Shown: positions 16,970-25,831 of the stretch, piece by piece | How the letters are laid out: each line of letters starts with the position of its first letter | Position numbering within the stretch: the first letter of the stretch is position 1 | Source: Algoriphagus antarcticus | GTDB lineage: Bacteria; Bacteroidota; Bacteroidia; Cytophagales; Cyclobacteriaceae | Direction of reading: 5' to 3' | Assembly (NCBI RefSeq): GCF_002150685.1 | Contig: NZ_MSSW01000019.1 | Coordinates: 1-64,000 of the forward strand | Length of the DNA stretch: 64,000 nt | Notes under the pieces: model-generated | What the model saw: only the letters and a program-made list of their open reading frames with translations | Databases searched by the model: none | Told to the model about the DNA's origin: nothing | Program-made: the position numbers and the translations under genes

Positions 16970-18223
16970 ATGTATAAAGGCATATCGCTTTTCCTTGCTT
17001 TTCTCCTCGCTTCGCATGTTCTGTGCCTAGCCCAAGTGCCTGGATTTTTCATGAAGGAAGAAAAGAGGAAAGTCACTATTCCTTTCCTTGCTTCAAATAG
17101 TTTGATCATCATTCCGGTTTCAATCAATGGAAATACGCCAATAAATTTTCTGGTTGATACAGGAGTACGCTCTAATATTTTATTTAGTAAAAAACTTGGT
17201 GATGCTTTGGAGCTGGAATATACCCGGAGAATTAAGCTGGTGGGAGCAGATGGTACGGACGACATAATGGCTTCAGTCTCTCCGATAAATCACTTTGACC
17301 TGGGACCGGTAGAGGGCATATTCCAAAGTTTACTTGTATTGGAGCAGGAATTCCTAGAGCTGGAGTCTGTCATCGGAGTTCCCGTATATGGGATTATTGG
17401 CTACGAATTTTTCAAATACAATCCAGTAAAAATCAATTATGATAATGGGGAAATTGATTTTTATAAGTCTTCAGAATTGAAGTGGAAGCCACTTTTTTAC
17501 AAAGAACTAGAAATGACCATTTTTGATAATAAACCGTATATCACTACTACAGTGAGACAAAAAGATGGCTCATTCTTATATCCTAAGTTACTTATAGACA
17601 CTGGTGCGAACCATGGATTATTACTGAATCGAGAAACTACAGATGCCATTACTATGCCTCCACTTTTTATCGAATCAGCCTTGGGGCAAAGTCTAGGAGG
17701 TGTTTTGTATGGCTACATTGGCCGAATCGATTACATGAAATTTGCAGATTTCAAATTGGATGAAGTGCTAACTTCCTACCCTGAGGAAACACCGTTCAGC
17801 TATGTTATAAAAGATTCTGGTCGTTTTGGTAGCTTGGGAGCTGAGGTATTAGGAAGGACCAAGCTTATTTTTGATTATCCTCGAAGTCGCTTGTTAGTGC
17901 GAAAAGCCGCAAATTTTTACAATCCTTTCGAATATGATATGAGCGGAATGGCATTGAAAAAGATCCCCAACGATGATAACAGAATATATGTCTCTGAAAT
18001 TCGTCCGGGATCTCCGGCACAGCGTGCAGGGGTACAGGCTTTCGATGAAATCCTTACTTTAAACCTGGTTCCTACTTTCATCTGGGAACTTGGCGAAATC
18101 AATAAACTCTTAAGATCTGAGGCTGGAAAGCAGATTACAATTGAAATCCGTCGATACGAAGGAGATGATCTAACCAAGTATGAAGACCACACATTCACTT
18201 TCAGCCTTAAAAAGCAGATTTAG
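16970..18223 (+). CDS. Retropepsin-like aspartyl protease with PDZ domain
   Basis: Protein of 417 residues with a signal peptide (about 1-21) and therefore exported. Two DTG triads appear, at residues 63-65 (FLVDTG) and 210-212 (LLIDTG), each followed by a small hydrophobic turn, as in gag-pol-like aspartyl proteases where two repeats form one active site. The carboxyl part, about 325-410, reads as a PDZ domain (IRPGSPAQRAG). This architecture is common in Bacteroidota envelope proteins; substrates are not known. It sits divergently from the Fur-family gene and upstream of lemA, with its own start at 16970. Confidence 0.8.
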   Translation: MYKGISLFLAFLLASHVLCLAQVPGFFMKEEKRKVTIPFLASNSLIIIPVSINGNTPINFLVDTGVRSNILFSKKLGDALELEYTRRIKLVGADGTDDIMASVSPINHFDLGPVEGIFQSLLVLEQEFLELESVIGVPVYGIIGYEFFKYNPVKINYDNGEIDFYKSSELKWKPLFYKELEMTIFDNKPYITTTVRQKDGSFLYPKLLIDTGANHGLLLNRETTDAITMPPLFIESALGQSLGGVLYGYIGRIDYMKFADFKLDEVLTSYPEETPFSYVIKDSGRFGSLGAEVLGRTKLIFDYPRSRLLVRKAANFYNPFEYDMSGMALKKIPNDDNRIYVSEIRPGSPAQRAGVQAFDEILTLNLVPTFIWELGEINKLLRSEAGKQITIEIRRYEGDDLTKYEDHTFTFSLKKQI

Positions 18224-18235
18224 CCTTCTTTTAGG

Positions 18236-18263
18236 TTGTGTTAAGATAAAAGCGGTAATTTTG
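18236..18263 (+). promoter_or_regulatory. Bacteroidota-type promoter before lemA
   Basis: TAATTTTG at 18256-18263 fits the Bacteroidota -7 element TAnnTTTG. A TTG at 18236-18238 lies 17 bases upstream, slightly closer than the 19 or so usual for the -33 element. Transcription would begin near 18270, about 70 bases before the lemA start at 18342. Confidence 0.5.
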
Positions 18264-18341
18264 AGTGAAGGAAGGGGAAATTATCCAACCTCCTATTCTT
18301 AAATACGTGAGTAATCAAGTTGTAAAAATCAATCATAAAAC

Positions 18342-18932
18342 ATGAAAAAATTCCTTATTCCTATTCTGATTTTATTGGTCGTGGGTGTTTTTATCTACAC
18401 CAAGGCCGTAGGGACCTATAATACTTTTGTGCAAACAGAAGAAGTGATCAATGGCCAATGGGCCGAAGTAGAGACACAATATCAACGTCGCTCTGACTTG
18501 ATTCCAAACTTGGTAAGCACAGTGAAAGGCTATGCGGAATTTGAGCAAGAGACCTTGACTGGCGTGATCGAAGCGCGAGCAAAAGCAACTTCAGTAAATG
18601 TAGATGCATCCAATCTTACACCTGAGAAATTAGCTGAATTCCAAGGAGCACAAGATCAACTATCCGGAGCTTTAGGCAGATTGTTGGTAAGCGTAGAGCG
18701 CTATCCTGAGCTAAAAGCAAATCAAAACTTCCTCGAGCTACAAGCTCAGCTGGAAGGCACCGAAAACAGAATCGCCGTAGCCAGACGTAATTTTAATCAG
18801 TCCGTTCAGGCTTACAATTCAAATCTTCGAACTTTCCCTAACAACATCTTTGCGGGTTGGTACGGGTTTGAGCAGAAAGGCTACTTCGAGGCAGCCGAAG
18901 GATCCGAAAATGCACCTACTGTTCAGTTTTAA
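18342..18932 (+). CDS. lemA: LemA family protein
   Basis: Protein of 196 residues with one amino-terminal membrane helix (about 4-22) and then a long helical body. The hallmarks are YNTFVQTEEVINGQWAEVE, QRRSDLIPNL and VKGYAEFEQE, and a central LSGALGRLLVSVERYPELKAN, all standard in LemA. LemA is membrane-anchored with its helical part outside the cytoplasm; its biochemical role is unclear. In many genomes it sits with TPM-domain genes, exactly as here, where it is followed after 11 nucleotides by a TPM gene. It is the first gene of a three-gene operon. Confidence 0.92.
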   Translation: MKKFLIPILILLVVGVFIYTKAVGTYNTFVQTEEVINGQWAEVETQYQRRSDLIPNLVSTVKGYAEFEQETLTGVIEARAKATSVNVDASNLTPEKLAEFQGAQDQLSGALGRLLVSVERYPELKANQNFLELQAQLEGTENRIAVARRNFNQSVQAYNSNLRTFPNNIFAGWYGFEQKGYFEAAEGSENAPTVQF

Positions 18933-18943
18933 TAAATACCATC

Positions 18944-19381
18944 ATGTCTGAGAAATTATTCTCAACAGCAGACCGGGAAACTATAATCGAAGCGATTCGG
19001 TCTGCTGAAGTTTCTACCTCTGGAGAAATTCAAGTTCATATAGAAAGTCGCTGCAAAGGCGAAGTACTCGATAGAGCCGTGAAGGTGTTTGACACCCTCA
19101 AAATGCATCAGACTAAAGATCGAAACGGCGTACTATTCTATCTTGCCGTAGTCGATAAGCGCTTTGCTATTTTAGGCGACAAAGGCATAAACGAGGTGGT
19201 TCCAGATGATTTCTGGGAAAAAATAAAAGAACACATGTCCGGCTTATTCAAGCAGGGTCAATTTACACAAGGTCTGATCGATGGTATTCACCAAGCCGGC
19301 GAGCAACTAGGAAAGCATTTCCCTTATCAGGGTGATTCAGACATAAACGAACTTCCTGATGAGATTTCTTTTGGATCATAA
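18944..19381 (+). CDS. TPM domain protein, cytosolic form
   Basis: Protein of 145 residues with a TPM_phosphatase-type domain (AIRSAEVSTSGEIQVHIESRC at the start, then GVLFYLAVVDKRFAILGDKGI). There is no signal peptide, so it is the shorter, cytoplasmic or membrane-associated partner seen beside LemA and the secreted TPM protein. The phosphatase label comes from plant TLP18.3; activity of bacterial members is uncertain. Its last 23 bases overlap the start of the next gene. Confidence 0.85.
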   Translation: MSEKLFSTADRETIIEAIRSAEVSTSGEIQVHIESRCKGEVLDRAVKVFDTLKMHQTKDRNGVLFYLAVVDKRFAILGDKGINEVVPDDFWEKIKEHMSGLFKQGQFTQGLIDGIHQAGEQLGKHFPYQGDSDINELPDEISFGS

Positions 19382-20174
19382 GATCCACCCCCTTTTATTG
19401 ATTTTATTTCTTTTCAGTCTAGGCCTTCAGGCTCAGGACTTTCCTCCTGCGCCCAATCCGCCAAAGCTGGTGAATGATTTCACCAACACACTTACAGCGG
19501 CTGAGGCAGCGCAATTGGAAAGCAAATTGGTTGCTTACAATGACAGTACATCGACTCAGATTGCGATAGTAATGATGACATCAGTCGGTCAATACGATAT
19601 TTCTGATTATGCTTTTCGCCTAGGCCAAGCTTGGGGAATTGGTGGAGGAGATAATGACAATGGTATCTTGATTCTTGCCGCTATGGACGATCGTAAAGTT
19701 TTCATTGCGACTGGCTATGGTATGGAAGGGGCTGTTCCTGATGCTTTGGCAAAACGTATTGTGGAAAACTTGATCCTTCCCAATTTTAGAAAGGAAACCT
19801 ACTATGAAGGTCTCAATGAGGCTACAGATATGATTTTCAAACTCGCTTCAGGAGAGTATACAGCTGAAGACGTAGAATCAAAAGGCAATAGTGGCGGGGC
19901 AATCTTCATGATTCTGTTCTTCATTTTCATCTTTGTGGTTGTTCCTCTTCTGAGAAATAAGAATGACAATAATAATCACATGGGCGGACGAGGCGGAGGA
20001 GTTGGTCTCTGGACTACGATTATGCTGGCAGGTATGCTTGGCGGCGGTGGTCGTGGATCTTCCGGAGGCGGATTCGGCGGCGGCGGATTTGGCGGCGGTG
20101 GAGGTGGAGGCGGCGGCTTCGGAGGTTTCGGAGGTGGTGGCTTCGGAGGCGGTGGAGCCGGCGGTAGCTGGTAA
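19359..20174 (+). CDS. TPM domain protein with glycine-rich tail (YgcG-like)
   Basis: Protein of 271 residues: signal peptide, a TPM domain at about 35-170 (LVNDFTNTLTAAEAAQLE, GILILAAMDDRKVFIATGYGMEGAVPD), one membrane helix near 185-205 followed by an N/H-rich turn, then a glycine-rich tail of about 60 residues ending GGSW. This is the usual YgcG layout, with the TPM domain outside the membrane. The start overlaps the previous gene by 23 bases; a later start would cut the signal peptide. The low-complexity tail creates spurious open frames on both strands that should be ignored. A terminator lies at 20357-20388. Confidence 0.88.
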   Translation: MRFLLDHKIHPLLLILFLFSLGLQAQDFPPAPNPPKLVNDFTNTLTAAEAAQLESKLVAYNDSTSTQIAIVMMTSVGQYDISDYAFRLGQAWGIGGGDNDNGILILAAMDDRKVFIATGYGMEGAVPDALAKRIVENLILPNFRKETYYEGLNEATDMIFKLASGEYTAEDVESKGNSGGAIFMILFFIFIFVVVPLLRNKNDNNNHMGGRGGGVGLWTTIMLAGMLGGGGRGSSGGGFGGGGFGGGGGGGGGFGGFGGGGFGGGGAGGSW

Positions 20175-20356
20175 GAATGTTGGAAGTTTGATGACCGATG
20201 ACCAATGAAGAAGTAACCTTATCTCGAATCAGGTATCAGTAAAGCGATCTGACTGTAAGAGGTAAGAAGTAAGGGGTGTTAAGTAAAATAATAATGCGAC
20301 AAGGCTACATGCTAGCTTTAAACAAAACCTATTTTAGTTTTTTTGTAAAATACATA

Positions 20357-20388
20357 GAGCACCTTCATTCGGAGGTGCTTTTTTTTTT
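20357..20388 (+). terminator. Rho-independent terminator of the lemA operon
   Basis: Stem AGCACCT at 20358-20364 and AGGTGCT at 20373-20379, extended inward by a T-G and a C-G pair to an ATTC loop, followed by an unbroken run of ten T. It lies about 180 bases after the last TPM gene. Confidence 0.85.
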
Positions 20389-20948
20389 ACCGCTGAGAGC
20401 AGGGAGCTTTTCACAGAGGCAGCTATTCGGTGTCAAGATATCCGACTTCATTTAAAAGTGGAATAACTAGTATGTCAGACGTTCTGGGCGATGGTTAGAC
20501 TGAGCAGCTTGCCCGCCGGGGCGGGAAGTAGAAGTCTTTGAAGTATTAAGTCTTCTTAAATAGAATGCAAGCTCAGCATACGAAGTTCTCGTGAAAAAAC
20601 CGGTCAGATAAGCCGAAACATCATATAAATTTTGGGGAAAGTAATAGGGCTAAAGGCCCTAAATACCTTAACCCAACTCGATAGGGTTGGGAAATAAAAG
20701 GAATGATCAGAATAGAAAAGCGCTGAAAGAGCGAAATAGTACTTTCATAATCAATATTGAAATACTAATTTACGAATGGTGGTTCAACCCCGATGGCTGG
20801 ATCACACTTAGACCCAGATCAATGCAGTCTCCAGACCATCATTGCATTGAAGAATAACAATATTTTATTGCGAACCTAAAATAAATACGTAGAAAAGTAA
20901 GTATTTATACGTAATTTTTTATAAGTTCAGCCAAGATTCCACAACAAG
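20389..20948. repeat. Repeat-filled intergenic region before moeA
   Basis: No gene is seen between the lemA operon and moeA. Directly after the terminator is a copy of the ACCGC-GAGA repeat (about 20388-20422). Hairpins follow: CCCGCCGGGGCGGG near 20511-20524, AGGGC/GCCCT at 20646-20660, CCCAAC/GTTGGG at 20672-20691 and CGCT-GAAAG-AGCG at 20721-20733. An imperfect CAATGCA/TGCATTG stem at about 20820-20850 encloses AGTCTCCAGAC, the reverse of a motif near 16188. The last 70 bases are AT-rich and should hold the moeA promoter. Confidence 0.55.
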
Positions 20949-22124
20949 ATGATCTCAGTTTCTAAAGCTTTAGACCTAATTAAATCTCACAGTAGCCAGT
21001 TGCCAACCGTGAAAATGCCACTAAGAGATTCTTATGGATGTTTTTTGGCAGAAGAAGTTTTGGCTCCGATCAGCTTACCTTCCTTCCGGCAATCTGCTAT
21101 GGATGGGTATGCTTTTCGAAGTGGGGAGATCAGCGAATTGGAAGTTGTCGGCGAATGCAAGGCAGGTGATGCACTAGAGTTTGAGCTTCTAGAAAATCAA
21201 GCGGTGCGAATCTTTACAGGTGCACGCGTTCCGGATCGAGCGGATACAGTCATCATCCAAGAGCATGTGGAAGCAGGTGGAAGCAAAATATCTATTCTTC
21301 AACTACCGGAAAAATATGCCAATGTGCGGAAAGTCGGCGAGCAAGTACAGGCAGGTGATCACGTGTTACCGGCCGGAACAAAAATCAATGAGTCCATAAT
21401 TGGCTTTTTGGCCAGCTTTGGAATCACCGAGGTTTTAGTCTTTAACAAACCCAAAATTACGCTTATCGTAACCGGAAATGAGCTTCAGGAGCCTGGAAGT
21501 CACCTGAAGCCCGGATGCATTTATGAAAGCAATGCGATTATGCTTGAGTCTGCACTGAAGTCAAGAGGATTTGACTCAGTTCGGCTTTTAAAGGTTGAGG
21601 ATGATTTGGAGTCAACCAAAAAAGTAATTGCCACTGGTCTTGAGAGTGATCTATTGCTGATCTCAGGTGGTATCTCTGTTGGTGATTACGACTTTGTCAA
21701 TGAGTCCTTGCAGGCAAATGGCGTTCGGGAGATTTTCTACAAAGTGAATCAAAAGCCAGGCAAACCCCTTTGGTTTGGTAAAAAAGAAAGTACGCTAGTT
21801 TTTGCCTTGCCTGGGAATCCATCTTCCTCACTTACATGCTTCCTGATTTATGCACTTTCTGCGCTGAAAATCATGTCAGGAAACACAAATTTTAACCTGG
21901 ATTTTCAATCGGGTATACTCAAGCATCGCACATTTAATAAGTTTGGAAAGACTGTTTTTCTTTTGGGAACAGAGAAAAATGGGGAAATTGAAATCTTCGA
22001 AAAGCAAGCTTCCAGTATGCTTATTTCGTACGCCTTAGGGAATGCGTTGGTGATGATTCCTGAGCAATTGGAAATACTCGAAGCGGGTGAATCTGTGCAG
22101 TTCCTTCCAATAAACAGAAATTAA
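20949..22124 (+). CDS. moeA: Molybdopterin molybdenumtransferase MoeA
   Basis: Protein of 391 residues that inserts molybdate into adenylated molybdopterin, the last common step of Moco synthesis. The family's marks are present: LPSFRQSAMDGYAF near residue 45, FTGARVPDRADTVIIQEHVE near 90, the ISGGISVGDYDFVNE loop near 240 and FALPGNPSSSLTCF near 285. Domain order is normal (MoeA N, central MPT-binding, carboxyl domain) and length is near typical. It starts the Moco block and ends one nucleotide before the TauE/SafE gene, so they are one operon. Confidence 0.93.
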   Translation: MISVSKALDLIKSHSSQLPTVKMPLRDSYGCFLAEEVLAPISLPSFRQSAMDGYAFRSGEISELEVVGECKAGDALEFELLENQAVRIFTGARVPDRADTVIIQEHVEAGGSKISILQLPEKYANVRKVGEQVQAGDHVLPAGTKINESIIGFLASFGITEVLVFNKPKITLIVTGNELQEPGSHLKPGCIYESNAIMLESALKSRGFDSVRLLKVEDDLESTKKVIATGLESDLLLISGGISVGDYDFVNESLQANGVREIFYKVNQKPGKPLWFGKKESTLVFALPGNPSSSLTCFLIYALSALKIMSGNTNFNLDFQSGILKHRTFNKFGKTVFLLGTEKNGEIEIFEKQASSMLISYALGNALVMIPEQLEILEAGESVQFLPINRN

Positions 22125-22125
22125 G

Positions 22126-22878
22126 ATGATCGATTTCCACGATCCCGTTTTCATAGTTGTCTTTTCCGCGGTTTTGGCGGTGGTTGCCTTTATGTATGCA
22201 AGCGTAGGCCATGGAGGTGCGAGTGGCTATCTCGCGATGATGGCTTTGGTGGGAGTTCCGCTGCTGGTGATGAAGCCCACAGCTTTGATTCTAAATATTT
22301 TCGTAGCGGGGATTTCCTTTGTGTTCTTTCGTCAAGCCCAGCATTTCCGCTGGAAATTATTCTATCCTTTTGCTATCACGTCCATTCCGGCAGCTTTTGC
22401 CGGTGGCATGATTACAATCAATCCCACGCTGTACAAGCAGATTCTTGGCGTATTTCTTCTGATAGCCATTTTGAGAATTTTGGGTGTTTTTGGCAAAACA
22501 AATCAAGATCAGAACGAGCCAGTGAAAACTACCTTGGCCTTATTGATTGGTTTGGGAATTGGTTTTTTCTCAGGAATGATCGGCATAGGTGGCGGTATTA
22601 TACTCAGCCCGGTGATTTTATTGCTACGCTGGGGAAATATGAAAGAAGCAGCGGCAGTTTCGGCATTGTTCATTTGGGTCAATTCTGTTTCCGGAGCATT
22701 GGGCTTCGTTCTCGGTGGGGGGGAGATTCCCATGGAAGCCAGTTTTCTAATTCCTGCAGCGGTGATTGGAGGCACTTTTGGCGCGATTTACGGAAGTAAA
22801 AGGTTCTCAAATGTGACGTTAAAATACATTCTTTCCATCGTGCTTTTTATCGCTTTTATAAAATTAATGACTGTTTAG
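22126..22878 (+). CDS. TauE/SafE-type sulfite or anion permease
   Basis: Polytopic membrane protein of 250 residues with about eight hydrophobic helices. Two related repeats contain the family's GHGGASGYLAMMAL (near residue 28) and GFFSGMIGIGGGIILSP (near residue 145) glycine motifs. The family exports sulfite, sulfoacetate or related organic anions. Set between moeA and mobA it may export sulfite, or move another anion tied to a molybdoenzyme; the ligand cannot be read from sequence. It begins one nucleotide after moeA and ends three before mobA. Confidence 0.85.
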   Translation: MIDFHDPVFIVVFSAVLAVVAFMYASVGHGGASGYLAMMALVGVPLLVMKPTALILNIFVAGISFVFFRQAQHFRWKLFYPFAITSIPAAFAGGMITINPTLYKQILGVFLLIAILRILGVFGKTNQDQNEPVKTTLALLIGLGIGFFSGMIGIGGGIILSPVILLLRWGNMKEAAAVSALFIWVNSVSGALGFVLGGGEIPMEASFLIPAAVIGGTFGAIYGSKRFSNVTLKYILSIVLFIAFIKLMTV

Positions 22879-22881
22879 ACT

Positions 22882-23466
22882 ATGGAAAATCATATAAATA
22901 TATCGGCCTACATTCTCTGCGGAGGGAAAAGTGTGCGCATGCAGTCTGAAAAAGGTTTGGTTCTTTACAAAGGAAAACCCTTTATCCGCTGGATTATTGA
23001 GGCCATTATGCCGATCACTTCTAATATCATCTTGGTGACTAGCAACGGAGATTATACCATGGTAGGTGTGCCGATGATAGAAGATACTTTTGCCGACAAA
23101 GGACCTGTTGGCGGAATTTATACAGCACTGAAGCATAGCATGTCCGCGCAAAATCTGATCCTTAGCTGCGATGTGCCAAAAATTACAACCAAATTGTTGC
23201 GCGATCTGACAGATGAATCGGAGAATAAGGATGCTCCTGTTACTTTTCTCAGTGATGGAAAAAATGATTATCCACTTATCGGAGTTTATAATAAAGAAGC
23301 CTTAGAAATCTTCGCTGAAGCAATATCAGCGGATAAATTAAAGCTATGCTCTCTGGTGAATATGATCTCACATCAAAAAATCATCATCAATTCTGCCCAG
23401 AAATCACTTGTTCAGAACATCAATAGTAAAGCGGAATTACTTGCACTCAACCTAATCGACCAATGA
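22882..23466 (+). CDS. mobA: Molybdenum cofactor guanylyltransferase MobA
   Basis: Protein of 194 residues with a nucleotidyltransferase fold: AYILCGGKSVRMQSEKGLV near residue 10 is a variant of the LAGGxSxRMGxDK loop (the glycine before the last D/K is replaced, RMQSEK), then VPMIEDTFADKGPVGGI and LSCDVPK. It attaches GMP to Moco to give the bis-MGD form used by DMSO-reductase-family enzymes, such as assimilatory nitrate reductase. That implies at least one such enzyme elsewhere in the genome. It is three nucleotides after the permease gene. The following 100 bases hold no visible gene. Confidence 0.85.
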   Translation: MENHINISAYILCGGKSVRMQSEKGLVLYKGKPFIRWIIEAIMPITSNIILVTSNGDYTMVGVPMIEDTFADKGPVGGIYTALKHSMSAQNLILSCDVPKITTKLLRDLTDESENKDAPVTFLSDGKNDYPLIGVYNKEALEIFAEAISADKLKLCSLVNMISHQKIIINSAQKSLVQNINSKAELLALNLIDQ

Positions 23467-23566
23467 AATCGAACATGACGAAACGTTCACACACTGGGAT
23501 GACCCAATGGCTATCGGGACAACCATGCGAGATTCCATCTGACCATAAAAAATCAATTATAAACAG

Positions 23567-24379
23567 ATGAAAACTATCACAGGTAAATGCCCGAAAGTGA
23601 CTCTACTTGGTGCCGGGCCTGGCGATCCGGAGCTGCTTACCCTCAAAGCTGTGAAAGCGTTGAATAATGCAGATGTGGTACTTTATGATTCTCTGGTCAA
23701 TGAGGAAATATTAAAGCATGCCAATCGCGCGCTGTTGGTTTTTGTAGGGAAAAGAAAGGGAAATCACAGTCACACGCAGGATGAAATCAATGAGCTGATC
23801 GTGGAGAATGCTTTTGAATTTGGGCAGGTGGTACGGGTGAAAGGCGGAGATCCTTTTGTTTTCGGCAGAGGAAAAGAAGAAGAACTATACGCTTTGGAGC
23901 AAGGAATAGAAGTAGAAGTGATTCCAGGGATTTCTTCCAGCGTGGCTGTTCCTGCTTCAGTTGGCATTCCTGTGACAGCACGAGGAGTGGCAGACAGCTT
24001 TTGGGTGATTACTGGGACGACCAGCAAAAGAGAACTTTCTAAGGATCTGACTTTAGCTGCCCAATCATCGGCAACAGTGGTGGTATTGATGGGAATGAGT
24101 AAGTTGAAGGAAATCGCTGAAATTTATACTTCCTTTGGGAAGCAGGATTTGCCGATTGCGATTATTCAGAATGGCACCAAAACGGAGCAAAAAGAGGTAG
24201 TGGGAACTATTCAAAATATAGTAGAAATAAGCAAAAGTCAAGGAATCGGAGCACCTGCCGTGATTGTGATCGGTGAGGTGGTACATCTGGCAAGAGTGAA
24301 AAAGCAACTCAAAGAAGACTGGGTTTTGGAGGATGAGTTTATTTTTCAAAACCTGAATACCTTGCCGTTTAGTAATTAA
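23567..24379 (+). CDS. cobA: Uroporphyrinogen-III C-methyltransferase (SUMT)
   Basis: Protein of 270 residues, single-domain SUMT. It uses S-adenosylmethionine twice to make precorrin-2, entry to siroheme and cobalamin. Marks: VTLLGAGPGDPELLTLKA at the start, LVNEEILKHAN, VRVKGGDPFVFGRGKEE near residue 95, VIPGISSSVAVPA near 125 and PIAIIQNGT. It has no CysG oxidase/ferrochelatase domains. Placed inside a Moco block, it suggests joint supply of siroheme and Moco, as needed for assimilatory nitrate and nitrite reduction; the enzymes themselves are not in the window. Confidence 0.93.
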   Translation: MKTITGKCPKVTLLGAGPGDPELLTLKAVKALNNADVVLYDSLVNEEILKHANRALLVFVGKRKGNHSHTQDEINELIVENAFEFGQVVRVKGGDPFVFGRGKEEELYALEQGIEVEVIPGISSSVAVPASVGIPVTARGVADSFWVITGTTSKRELSKDLTLAAQSSATVVVLMGMSKLKEIAEIYTSFGKQDLPIAIIQNGTKTEQKEVVGTIQNIVEISKSQGIGAPAVIVIGEVVHLARVKKQLKEDWVLEDEFIFQNLNTLPFSN

Positions 24380-24407
24380 TCCGACTGATCTGTATTAAAT
24401 TGAAGCT

Positions 24408-24644
24408 ATGATTACGATAAACTATTTTGGAAATATTGCAGAAGCAGCACAAAGTGACTCTGAAACCCTGGAGCAAACCTCTATGAGTTTGGCGGAGTTG
24501 CTCGACTTGCTTGATTCTAAATATGCCATTGGGAAATTCCCTTTCCAAGTTGCAGTTAATAGAAAAATAGTCTCCAAACAACAGGCTTTGAATATTTCGG
24601 ATTCTGATGAAGTAGCCCTGCTTCCACCATTTGCAGGAGGTTGA
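24408..24644 (+). CDS. moaD: Molybdopterin synthase small subunit MoaD
   Basis: Protein of 78 residues with a ubiquitin-like fold that ends in the obligatory diglycine (ALLPPFAGG). MoeB adenylates that carboxyl end, a sulfur donor makes it a thiocarboxylate, and the sulfur is passed to precursor Z by MoaD with MoaE. Length and ending are normal. It is immediately before moeB, one nucleotide away, which pairs substrate and activating enzyme in one message. The codons for its last residues also form the ribosome binding site of moeB. Confidence 0.92.
   Translation: MITINYFGNIAEAAQSDSETLEQTSMSLAELLDLLDSKYAIGKFPFQVAVNRKIVSKQQALNISDSDEVALLPPFAGG
24635..24640 (+). promoter_or_regulatory. AGGAGG ribosome binding site of moeB inside moaD
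   Basis: A consensus AGGAGG ends five bases before the ATG at 24646. Its bases lie in the Ala-Gly-Gly codons that end MoaD. Strong Shine-Dalgarno sequences are uncommon in Bacteroidota, so this decides the moeB start at 24646 rather than the upstream in-frame TTG at 24631. Confidence 0.7.
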
Positions 24645-24645
24645 T

Positions 24646-25692
24646 ATGGAAAGATTCCAGCGACAAATCATCCTTCCGGGAATCGGAACTTCGGGACAGC
24701 AAAAGCTAAAATCGAGTAGTGTGCTGGTGGTAGGTGCAGGTGGTTTGGGCTGCGCAGTTTTACCTTATTTGGTGGCAGCTGGAGTGGGTAGAATTGGACT
24801 TGTGGATGGAGATCGCGTGGAAGAAAGCAACCTACATAGGCAAGTTTTATATAATGAAAATTCCATTGGATCTCTAAAAGTAGATTCTGCTCAGCAAGTA
24901 CTTCAGCGAATGAATTCGACTACTCAGCTTGAGATAGTTCCTGAGTATTTGTCAGCAGAAAATGTGGATAACTTGATTGAACACTATGATTTGATCATCG
25001 ATGCTACTGATAATCTAGAAGTTCGTTATACCTTAGATGAAGCCTGTTGTAGCTGGAAAAAGCCAATGATCTATGGCTCAATCTTCAGGTTTCAAGGACA
25101 GGTTTCGGTTTTCAATTACAAGGGAGGACCTTCTTACAGCAGTCTATTTCCAAAGGAAGATAAGGCAGTTTTGAATTGTGAAGAAGCTGGTGTGTTAGGA
25201 ACAACAGTGGGAATCACAGGAATGCTACAGGCTAATGAAGCACTGAAAATAATACTTGGAATCGGTGAGGTGCTATCAGGAAAAATTCTGATTTACAACA
25301 TGCTGAAAAATGATCAGCAGATCTTTGAATTGGCAATTCAAGAAGAGCAAACTTCAAAAAAAGCTACTTCTCCAACGATAGATTTGATCTCACCGGAAGT
25401 AGCTTTTGAAGCAGGGGGTCTTTTGCTAGATGTTCGTGAATTGGGAGAAAAACCAGTCATTGCATGGGAGAATAGCATTCAGATTCCTCTTTCAGTTTTG
25501 GAACATCGATTGGATGAACTCTCGAAAAAAGTAAAAATCTACGTTTTCTGCCAAGCAGGAACTCGTGCGATGTCGGCAGCTAAAATCCTAAAAGAAGCCG
25601 ATTTTCTGCAAGTGAAAGCCGTTCGTGGTGGAGCTTCAGATATTTTGAAATTGATTCAGATTGAAGTTAACAGCATTGAAAAGCAAGATTAG
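24646..25692 (+). CDS. moeB: MoeB adenylyltransferase with rhodanese domain
   Basis: Protein of 348 residues. The first 240 are the E1-like ThiF/MoeB domain: RQIILPGIGTSGQQKLKSS, the nucleotide loop VLVVGAGGLGCAVLPYL, and DGDRVEESNLHRQ, then DATDNLEVRYTLDEACC. It activates MoaD as an acyl adenylate. The last 95 residues are a rhodanese domain with an active loop CQAGTR (Cys near residue 302), which can carry the sulfur. This two-domain form is common in Bacteroidota and in eukaryotic MOCS3. The zinc-binding CxxC pairs of typical MoeB are not obvious. It starts at 24646 behind a strong ribosome binding site. Confidence 0.9.
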   Translation: MERFQRQIILPGIGTSGQQKLKSSSVLVVGAGGLGCAVLPYLVAAGVGRIGLVDGDRVEESNLHRQVLYNENSIGSLKVDSAQQVLQRMNSTTQLEIVPEYLSAENVDNLIEHYDLIIDATDNLEVRYTLDEACCSWKKPMIYGSIFRFQGQVSVFNYKGGPSYSSLFPKEDKAVLNCEEAGVLGTTVGITGMLQANEALKIILGIGEVLSGKILIYNMLKNDQQIFELAIQEEQTSKKATSPTIDLISPEVAFEAGGLLLDVRELGEKPVIAWENSIQIPLSVLEHRLDELSKKVKIYVFCQAGTRAMSAAKILKEADFLQVKAVRGGASDILKLIQIEVNSIEKQD

Positions 25693-25713
25693 GAAATTGG
25701 AGTCAGTTTGAAT

Positions 25714-25780
25714 AAATCCCCCTTGCGCTCTTTCAGAAAGGGGGAATTGGCATATTTAAACATCCATCAATTATTCTAGA
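25714..25780. repeat. C-rich interspersed repeat, copy 1
   Basis: The spacer between moeB and moaE holds a segment starting AAATCCCCCTTGC, then TTTCAGAAAGGGGG, then CATCAATTATTCT. A clearly related copy lies at 60107-60166. CCCCC against GGGGG can fold as a hairpin. Confidence 0.55.
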
Positions 25781-25831
25781 ATTAAAACATGCTGTTATCC
25801 ACATTGTCTTTTAAATACAAATACACTTGAA

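Noticed and set aside
19963-20208. Ala-rich and Arg-rich frames over the glycine tail of the TPM protein
   Set aside because: Low-complexity GGC/GGT repeats create open frames in every phase; only the TPM frame has domains.
24631-24645. TTG start of moeB at 24631
   Set aside because: The ATG at 24646 has a perfect AGGAGG at the right distance and the protein then begins MERFQRQ as in the family.
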